Origin: JABJGO01 sp963921245
GTDB lineage: Bacteria > Pseudomonadota > Alphaproteobacteria > Rhodospirillales > Casp-alpha2
Length of the DNA: 64,000 nt
Reading direction: 5' to 3'
Assembly (NCBI GenBank): GCA_963921245.4
Contig: CAWUEY030000001.1
Location: 930,001 to 994,000 of the forward strand
Position 1 is the stretch's first letter. Each line of letters begins with the position of its first letter. The translations under genes were made by a program, and so were the position numbers. The notes under the pieces are model-generated. The model was not told where the DNA came from. It made no database searches and was given only the letters and a program-made list of their open reading frames with translations. This document shows positions 58,772-64,000 of this stretch, one piece after another.

Positions 58772-61486
58772 TCACTCAGCGGCCTGTTTTTCGCCCTGTT
58801 CAAATGTTTCCAGTAAATCACCAAGACATTGCTCGGTCTTGGCCGCGTTAGCGTCCTTGATATGGCCAAAGCCGCGAACGCGTTTTGGCAGGTCGGCAAT
58901 TTGCAGCGCCGTTTCCAGATTGTTTGCGTTCAAGCCGCCCATGATCCGCTCAAGGGTTTCCATGTAAGTGTCAATTCGGGCGCGTTCCTTCTTGCGTTCT
59001 TCACTATAACCAAAGATATCGAAGGGTGTGGCGCGTAAACGGCGCATCCCGGCAATCACCTTCAACACAGGTTTCAGCCATCCTCCAAACGCCATTTTGC
59101 GCGGGATGCCGGTTCGCACATCCCGTCGAGCGATCAGCGGCGGCGCCATGTGATAGGTGACCTTGTAGTCACCTGAAAACTGGCTGTTGAGTTCCGCCTC
59201 AAACCGCCCGTCTGTAAAAAGCCGGGCAACTTCATATTCGTCCTTATAGGCCATAAGTTTGTGGAGGTTTATAGCCACGGTTCTGCTCAAGACTTCACTA
59301 CCGGGCGAGGCCCGTTGTTCCGCCACCTGAACGCGGGTTACTGCGTTCAGGAATCGTCTCGCGTAGCTGGCATCCTGATAGGATGAGAGCTCATTCACCA
59401 AGGTTTTCAGGAGTCCCTTGAGCGAGCCGTCAACCGGTTCTTCCGGGGACAGGATTTTATCGACCATTTCCGGGGAATGCGCCAGCCTTCGACCCCAGTC
59501 GAAAGCCCGTTTGTTGAAATCTACGGCAACATCGTTCAGCTCAACAGCAGCCTCAATGGCTTGCAGCGATAGCGGCAGGTGACCCCGTTGCCACGCAAAC
59601 CCTGTAAGCATCATGTTGGCGGCGATCTTGTCACCCATCAATCGTGCTGTCAGGTCCTGTACATCAATCGCGCTATAGAGGTCTGAACGGCTACAGGACT
59701 GAATGGCGGTGCTCAGTTGGTCACGAGGGAATTGCAGGTCCGGATCAGTCGTAAAATCGGCGGTCATGGTTTCGTGGCTGTTGATGATGGCGGCGGTGTG
59801 ATCCGGCGACAGGCACGACAGCGTTTCGGGTGTTGCCGCGGTGATCATATCGAAACCCAGCAGAAGATGAGCGCGTCCCGGGCCGATACGGGTGGCACGA
59901 AGATCAGCTACATCCTTGCCGAAACGAAGGTGGGTGTAGACCGCACCGTTCTTTTGCGCCAGTCCGGCTATATCCAGAACGGATACTGCCTTTTCCTCCA
60001 TATGCGCCGCCATTGCCAGGATATGTCCAACGGTCACCACCCCGGTGCCACCGATGCCTACAATCATTACGTCGTAAGGTTGATCCAGTGTGGGCAGGGT
60101 GGGCGTGGACAAGACTTCCGCGATACTGAGTTTGATTGGCGCCGGTTTTCTGAGATCTGCGCCTTCAACGGTGACAAAACTCGGGCAAAAGCCGTCCGTA
60201 CAACTGAAATCCTTGTTGCAAGAAGATTGATCGATGGCCCGTTTGCGCCCGCTTATGGTCTCCACCGGTGTCAGGGATACGCAGTTGGATGCCGTCCCGC
60301 AATCTCCGCACCCTTCACAGACCAGTGTGTTGATGAAGGCGCGTTTGTCCGGGTCCGGATAGGTGCCGCGTTTCCGGCGGCGGCGTTTTTCCGCCGCGCA
60401 TGTCTGGTCGAAGATAAGCACCGAAACACCTGGCCAGAGGCGGATATCGCGCTGCACCTGATCCAGATCATCACGATGATGAACGGTTGTGCCAGTGGCA
60501 AACCCGGTGCCTACCGCGTACTTGTGTGGTTCATCCGAAACCACAGCGATCCGCCGGATGCCTTCGGCATACATTTGCTGGGTGACCATGGGCACCGTCA
60601 TCGGGCCGTCCATGGGTTGTCCGCCGGTCATGGCGACCGCGTCGTTGTAGAGAATTTTGTAGGTTACATTTGCGCCGGAGGCGACACCGGCACGGATCGC
60701 CAACGTGCCGGAGTGAAACAGCGTCCCGTCACCGATGTTAACGAACATGTGCGGCGTTTTGGTGAACGGCGCCCGGCCAAGCCAGTTGGCCCCCTCGGCA
60801 CCCATCTGGGTAAAGGTTTCCGTACGCCGGTCCATCCAGGTGACCATGTAATGGCAACCAATGCCAGCGGCGGCTTGAGACCCCTCCGGTACACGGGTTG
60901 ATGAATTGTGCGGGCAGCCTGAACAGAAGTAGGGCAGGCGTTTGGTATCCGTGGAAAGCCGCGACACCCGCTCGCTGTGTTCATCCATACGAGCCAGAGC
61001 CGGGCGCAGGTCCATTTCGACGTTATGAGCGATCAGCCGGTTTGCAATCACGCGGGCCACGAGATCAGCGTTTAGTTCCTGCCACGCATGGATCGCGGGC
61101 GCGCCGTGCGGTGTTGTTTTTCCTGTGACGCGGGGGCGTCGAGCGGCGGGCAGGTGATACAGTAATTCCTTGACCTGGGGCTCCATGACAGCGCGTTTTT
61201 CGTCAACCACAATGATTTCGTCGAGGCCGCTGGCAAATTCTTTCAAGCCCTCTGGTTCCAGCGGCCAGGGCATACCGATTTTACGAATGCGAATGCCCAA
61301 CTCTGACGCGCGTTCGTCATCAAGCCCCAAATCATCCAGGGCCTGCCGCGTGTCAAGCCAGGCTTTGCCCGCCGCCATGATCCCAATACGCGCGGCGGAT
61401 GGATTTATCAGTGTTTTATCAATGGCGTTGTTCCGGGCAAAGGCTTTGACAGCAGGTATCTTGTAATCCTGCATCCGGGCCTCCAC
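58772..61486 (-). CDS. Indolepyruvate ferredoxin oxidoreductase, C-terminal fragment
   Basis: The 904-residue fragment holds most of a fused indolepyruvate/2-oxoacid ferredoxin oxidoreductase. It includes the thiamine-diphosphate binding domain (FVNIGDGTLFHSGTLAIRAG, KILYNDAVAMTGGQPMDG), a ferredoxin-like Fe-S region (CEGCGDCGTASNCVSLTP, then CNKDFSCTDGFCPS), and the gamma-type domain (VGIGGTGVVTVGHILAMAA, IAGLAQKNGAVYTHLR). The C-terminus is a DUF6537-like region. The enzyme oxidises aryl- or branched-chain 2-oxo acids to acyl-CoA. The first codon is GTG 61486 (MEARMQDYKIPAVKAF), preceded by AAAGAG. In homologues this frame continues in phase from the upstream ORF through a Trp codon, which is a TGA here. 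Confidence 0.85.
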   Translation of the reverse strand: MEARMQDYKIPAVKAFARNNAIDKTLINPSAARIGIMAAGKAWLDTRQALDDLGLDDERASELGIRIRKIGMPWPLEPEGLKEFASGLDEIIVVDEKRAVMEPQVKELLYHLPAARRPRVTGKTTPHGAPAIHAWQELNADLVARVIANRLIAHNVEMDLRPALARMDEHSERVSRLSTDTKRLPYFCSGCPHNSSTRVPEGSQAAAGIGCHYMVTWMDRRTETFTQMGAEGANWLGRAPFTKTPHMFVNIGDGTLFHSGTLAIRAGVASGANVTYKILYNDAVAMTGGQPMDGPMTVPMVTQQMYAEGIRRIAVVSDEPHKYAVGTGFATGTTVHHRDDLDQVQRDIRLWPGVSVLIFDQTCAAEKRRRRKRGTYPDPDKRAFINTLVCEGCGDCGTASNCVSLTPVETISGRKRAIDQSSCNKDFSCTDGFCPSFVTVEGADLRKPAPIKLSIAEVLSTPTLPTLDQPYDVMIVGIGGTGVVTVGHILAMAAHMEEKAVSVLDIAGLAQKNGAVYTHLRFGKDVADLRATRIGPGRAHLLLGFDMITAATPETLSCLSPDHTAAIINSHETMTADFTTDPDLQFPRDQLSTAIQSCSRSDLYSAIDVQDLTARLMGDKIAANMMLTGFAWQRGHLPLSLQAIEAAVELNDVAVDFNKRAFDWGRRLAHSPEMVDKILSPEEPVDGSLKGLLKTLVNELSSYQDASYARRFLNAVTRVQVAEQRASPGSEVLSRTVAINLHKLMAYKDEYEVARLFTDGRFEAELNSQFSGDYKVTYHMAPPLIARRDVRTGIPRKMAFGGWLKPVLKVIAGMRRLRATPFDIFGYSEERKKERARIDTYMETLERIMGGLNANNLETALQIADLPKRVRGFGHIKDANAAKTEQCLGDLLETFEQGEKQAAE

Positions 61487-61504
61487 CCGCTCTTTAGGAT
61501 CGGG

Positions 61505-62218
61505 TCAGCGGGCATGAAGGCCGCCTTCCGGTGGTCCCGGGTGGTCGGGGTTCTGAATTCTCACGCGGTCCATACGGGCGTCCACCGAGGCCGCGGAATC
61601 CATGTTGTCGCTGAGGGTTTTCAGGCCTACCCAGCAACCCGAGGAACGGGAAAGCCCCCAGCCCATGATCCCGTAATCCAGTATTTCTTGTACATTGGCT
61701 GGTGCCAGAACCGGTATCCAGGCATCCATCAGGGCGTGTTCGCTCTGGCTTGGAACCGTCGAGGATTTGCCGGAGGGGTCATCACCGGCCAGTGCCAGAA
61801 CACCGCCATGAGGACTGGTCCCTGCGAGGTTGCCATGACGGAAGGCATCGCCGGATCGGTCCACGCCCGGCCCCTTGCCGTACCAGATGGCAAACACGCC
61901 GTCATGGGTGGCCCCCGCAAACAGATTGCTCTGCTGTGATCCCCAGACCGCCGCCGCTGCCAGGTCTTCATTGACGGCGGCCTTAAAGACGATCTGATGT
62001 TTTTCCGTCAACGCCCGCGCCCGCCAGAACGCCATGTCGACGGAACCAAGGGGGGAACCCCTATGCCCGGTAACGTATCCCGCCGTATTCAGACCAGCCA
62101 GAAGGTCACGTCTACGCTGAACAAGGGCTAGGCGGACAATGGCTTGGGTGCCAGTCAAAAACACACGGCCTTCGTCTTTGAGGTACTTGTCGGTGAGCGA
62201 AACCGGATTGATCAACAT
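61505..62218 (-). CDS. Indolepyruvate ferredoxin oxidoreductase, N-terminal fragment
   Basis: The 237-residue fragment is the pyruvate-oxidoreductase-like N-terminal (thiamine pyrimidine-binding) domain of the fused enzyme. It starts MLINPVSLTDKYLKDEGRVF and contains YVTGHRGSPLGSVDMAFWRA, AVNEDLAAAAVWGSQQSNL and YGKGPGVDRSGDAFRHGNL. It ends NPDHPGPPEGGLHAR and an in-frame TGA (61505-61507). The next in-phase codons read PDPKERVEARMQDYK, exactly the continuation found in uninterrupted relatives (…R-W-P-D-P…). So one gene of about 1148 codons is split by a nonsense codon. Confidence 0.85.
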   Translation of the reverse strand: MLINPVSLTDKYLKDEGRVFLTGTQAIVRLALVQRRRDLLAGLNTAGYVTGHRGSPLGSVDMAFWRARALTEKHQIVFKAAVNEDLAAAAVWGSQQSNLFAGATHDGVFAIWYGKGPGVDRSGDAFRHGNLAGTSPHGGVLALAGDDPSGKSSTVPSQSEHALMDAWIPVLAPANVQEILDYGIMGWGLSRSSGCWVGLKTLSDNMDSAASVDARMDRVRIQNPDHPGPPEGGLHAR

Positions 62219-62413
62219 CCCTAGAGAATATCATTACCGCCGGTCAATGGCATCCCGAATTGTTATGCCGCCGCGCCGCCAAAAAGCTTCGGGAATGCTG
62301 CTTCCTACCCCCGGAAGTAGCTGGCACCAAAACAGACTGTGGTTGATGACGAATGCCTGATCATGGTCTGGACATACCCGATCCGCGGCCTGTGGCCAGG
62401 GTTTATTGGTGAC

Positions 62414-63451
62414 TTAGGCGGCCTTGCCAGTCCAATTGAGGATGACCTTGCCTGATTGGCCGGAACACATGATGTCAAAGCCCTGCTGAAAATCGTCTAT
62501 GTGAAAATGGTGGGTGATGACCGGAGAGATATCCAGCCCGGACTGCACCATGGCCGCCATTTTGTACCAGGTTTCAAACATTTCCCGTCCGTAAATGCCT
62601 TTGAGTTGCAGGCCTTTGAACACGACTTCCGTCCAGTCGATGGCCGCCTTATCCGGCAGGATACCCAACAGCGCAATTCGTCCGCCGTGGTTCATTGTAT
62701 CCAGCATGGAACCAAAAGCCTGGGGGTTGCCGGACATCTCCAGACCCACGTCGAAACCTTCCATCATTCCAAGATCATCCATGACATCGTTCAACGAGGT
62801 TTTGGTGATGTTCACCGCCCGGGTTGCGCCCATGGATGCGGCTAGATCGAGACGATAATCATTGATATCGGTAATCACCACATGCCGCGCGCCCACGTGT
62901 TTGGCAATGGCGACGGCCATGATGCCGATGGGGCCAGCCCCGGTAATCAGCACGTCCTCACCAACCAGATCGTAGGCCAGCGTGGTATGTGCAGCATTGC
63001 CGAACGGATCGAGAATAGAGGCGAGATCGGACGAGACATCGTCGGGGAGTTTGAAAACATTGGCGGCGGGGATAACCAGATATTCGGCAAAACTGCCGGG
63101 ACGGTTTACCCCGACCCCCACGGTGTTACGGCACAGGTGGCGTTTGCCGGCCCGACAGTTCCGGCAATAACCGCAGGTAATATGACCTTCGCCGGAGACC
63201 CTGTCTCCGATACCAAGCCCTTTGACTTCGGACCCCATATCCACCACCTCTCCCATGAACTCGTGCCCCACGGTCATGGGTGTCGGGATGGTCGCCTGCG
63301 CCCATGCGTCCCAGTTGTAGATGTGCACATCGGTCCCACAGATGGCGGTTTTATGGACTAGGATTTTGACATCGTTGTGACCCATGTCGGGTTCAGCAAC
63401 GTTTTCCATCCAGATACCGGTTTCCCGTTTGGCTTTGACGAGGGCTTTCAT
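62414..63451 (-). CDS. tdh: L-threonine 3-dehydrogenase
   Basis: Tdh oxidises threonine to 2-amino-3-ketobutyrate with NAD. The 345-residue medium-chain dehydrogenase has the catalytic zinc motif CGTDVHIYNWD and GHEFMGEVVD, the structural zinc cluster CGYCRNCRAGKRHLC, and the Rossmann motif VLITGAGPIGIMAVAIA. It overlaps the start of kbl by four bases. The gene has the length and signatures of the classic enzyme. Confidence 0.96.
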   Translation of the reverse strand: MKALVKAKRETGIWMENVAEPDMGHNDVKILVHKTAICGTDVHIYNWDAWAQATIPTPMTVGHEFMGEVVDMGSEVKGLGIGDRVSGEGHITCGYCRNCRAGKRHLCRNTVGVGVNRPGSFAEYLVIPAANVFKLPDDVSSDLASILDPFGNAAHTTLAYDLVGEDVLITGAGPIGIMAVAIAKHVGARHVVITDINDYRLDLAASMGATRAVNITKTSLNDVMDDLGMMEGFDVGLEMSGNPQAFGSMLDTMNHGGRIALLGILPDKAAIDWTEVVFKGLQLKGIYGREMFETWYKMAAMVQSGLDISPVITHHFHIDDFQQGFDIMCSGQSGKVILNWTGKAA

Positions 63452-64000
63452 AGGTTACCTGCTTTATCCCTGATAACACCCAATTCCCGGCCCACGGCCC
63501 CAAAAGCTTCGATGGCTTTTTCAATTTGCTCAGGCGCGTGAGCGGCGGACATCTGGGTGCGAATGCGCGCTTCGCCTTGCGGAACCACCGGAAAGGAAAA
63601 ACCGATTACATAGATACCGAAATTGAGCATGCGTGACGCCATGTCGGCCGCAAGTTTTGCATCGCCCAGCATAACCGGAATGATCGGGTGTTCCCCGGGT
63701 ACAAGATCGAAACCCAAATCGGTCATCCCGGTGCGAAACTGTCGGGCATTTGCATGGAGTTTGTTACGAAGATCATCACCGTTTTCCAACATCTCAAGAA
63801 TGTGGAGTGAGGTTGCCGCAATGGATGGTGCCAGGGAATTGGAAAACAGGTAGGGACGGGACCGCTGACGGAGCCATGCAACGATCGGCCCTCTTGCCGA
63901 TGTGTATCCTCCGAGCGCCCCACCGAGCGCCTTCCCCAGAGTACCTGTATAGATGTCAACACGGTCTGCAACACCGGCATGTTCCGGTGTCCCCCGCCCG
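63448..64000 (-). CDS. kbl: Glycine C-acetyltransferase (2-amino-3-ketobutyrate CoA ligase), C-terminal part
   Basis: The frame is open from the right edge of the window. It contains DRVDIYTGTLGKALGGALGGY with the PLP lysine, GPIVAWLRQRSRPYLFSN, and LGDAKLAADMASRMLNFGIYV. The last residues include VPQGEARIRTQMSAAH. Kbl cleaves the product of Tdh with CoA to acetyl-CoA and glycine. The ATG in the ORF at 63792 is internal; the true start lies beyond 64000. It overlaps tdh by four bases, so kbl-tdh form an operon. Confidence 0.94.
   Translation of the reverse strand, partial: GRGTPEHAGVADRVDIYTGTLGKALGGALGGYTSARGPIVAWLRQRSRPYLFSNSLAPSIAATSLHILEMLENGDDLRNKLHANARQFRTGMTDLGFDLVPGEHPIIPVMLGDAKLAADMASRMLNFGIYVIGFSFPVVPQGEARIRTQMSAAHAPEQIEKAIEAFGAVGRELGVIRDKAGNL

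Noticed and set aside
59717..60901. 394-codon open frame on the plus strand within the oxidoreductase gene
   Set aside because: Antisense to a well-supported thiamine/Fe-S enzyme; no recognisable domain or start context.
1..64000. CRISPR arrays, insertion sequences, prophage and restriction systems
   Set aside because: I found no regularly spaced repeats, transposase motifs, phage structural genes or restriction/methylation pairs; the single SAM methyltransferase looks like a small-molecule enzyme.

Overview
The window is chromosomal DNA from an alphaproteobacterium, probably of the Rhodospirillales type. I infer this from gene content and order: uvrA, ssb, gyrA and coaD lie close together; there is a long pyrB-pyrC-plsY-dprA-topA-rnr run; divK sits beside rpmG; a DUF6476-like gene is divergent from rluD; there is a split-type HisZ; and a single-chain indolepyruvate ferredoxin oxidoreductase is present. 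The genus cannot be told from the sequence. Genes are dense, and base use is moderately GC-rich and fairly even. I see no insertion sequence, prophage, integrase or CRISPR array, so most of the window is ordinary core genome.

Layout: (1) 1-10.7 kb: start of uvrA, an MFS permease, ssb, a second MFS permease, a large MscS-type channel, a methyltransferase, gyrA and coaD, then tRNA-Lys. (2) 10.9-15.2 kb: small accessory genes, namely a small membrane protein, a LuxR-type regulator, ChaC, a stunted nuclease-like ORF and a secreted GH114/TM1410-type TIM-barrel protein. (3) 15.2-18.8 kb: galU-ugd-phosphohexomutase, an operon for UDP-glucose, UDP-glucuronate and sugar-phosphate supply. (4) 18.9-24.7 kb: threonine aldolase, an M67 (JAMM) protease-like gene, a DUF6476-like gene, rluD, and a two-gene unit made of a polytopic membrane protein and a membrane-anchored pseudokinase. 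(5) 25-33.4 kb: ornithine/lysine-type decarboxylase, hisZ-purA, a DUF318/ArsP-type permease, a secreted unknown, a cytoplasmic-looking gamma-glutamyltransferase homologue, remains of a Crp-like gene, and divK. (6) 33.5-45.1 kb: rpmG, an S41 lipoprotein protease, then a minus-strand run from ruvX through pyrB, pyrC, plsY, dprA and topA to rnr. (7) 45.3-49.4 kb: a secreted SH3-type protein and gatC-gatA-gatB. (8) 50-53.9 kb: PPK2, two Nudix hydrolases, a CYTH-CHAD protein and a small XRE regulator, which form a polyphosphate/nucleotide-phosphate neighbourhood. (9) 54-58.8 kb: tRNA-Ser, two frameshifted genes (TauD-like and YbaK-like), a glutathione S-transferase, an EAL protein, a palindromic intergenic repeat, a Crp-family regulator and a GNAT acetyltransferase. 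(10) 58.8-64 kb: the indolepyruvate ferredoxin oxidoreductase gene interrupted by an in-frame TGA, then the kbl-tdh threonine degradation operon running off the end.

The most notable points are the pseudokinase/membrane-protein pair, the polyphosphate-linked cluster, the single TGA where relatives carry tryptophan in the oxidoreductase, two further broken genes close by, a glutamine at the quinolone-determining serine of GyrA, and a dihydroorotase-like protein without its HxH metal motif. I found no clearly new multi-gene defence or mobile system. The pseudokinase unit is the best candidate for an undescribed system.
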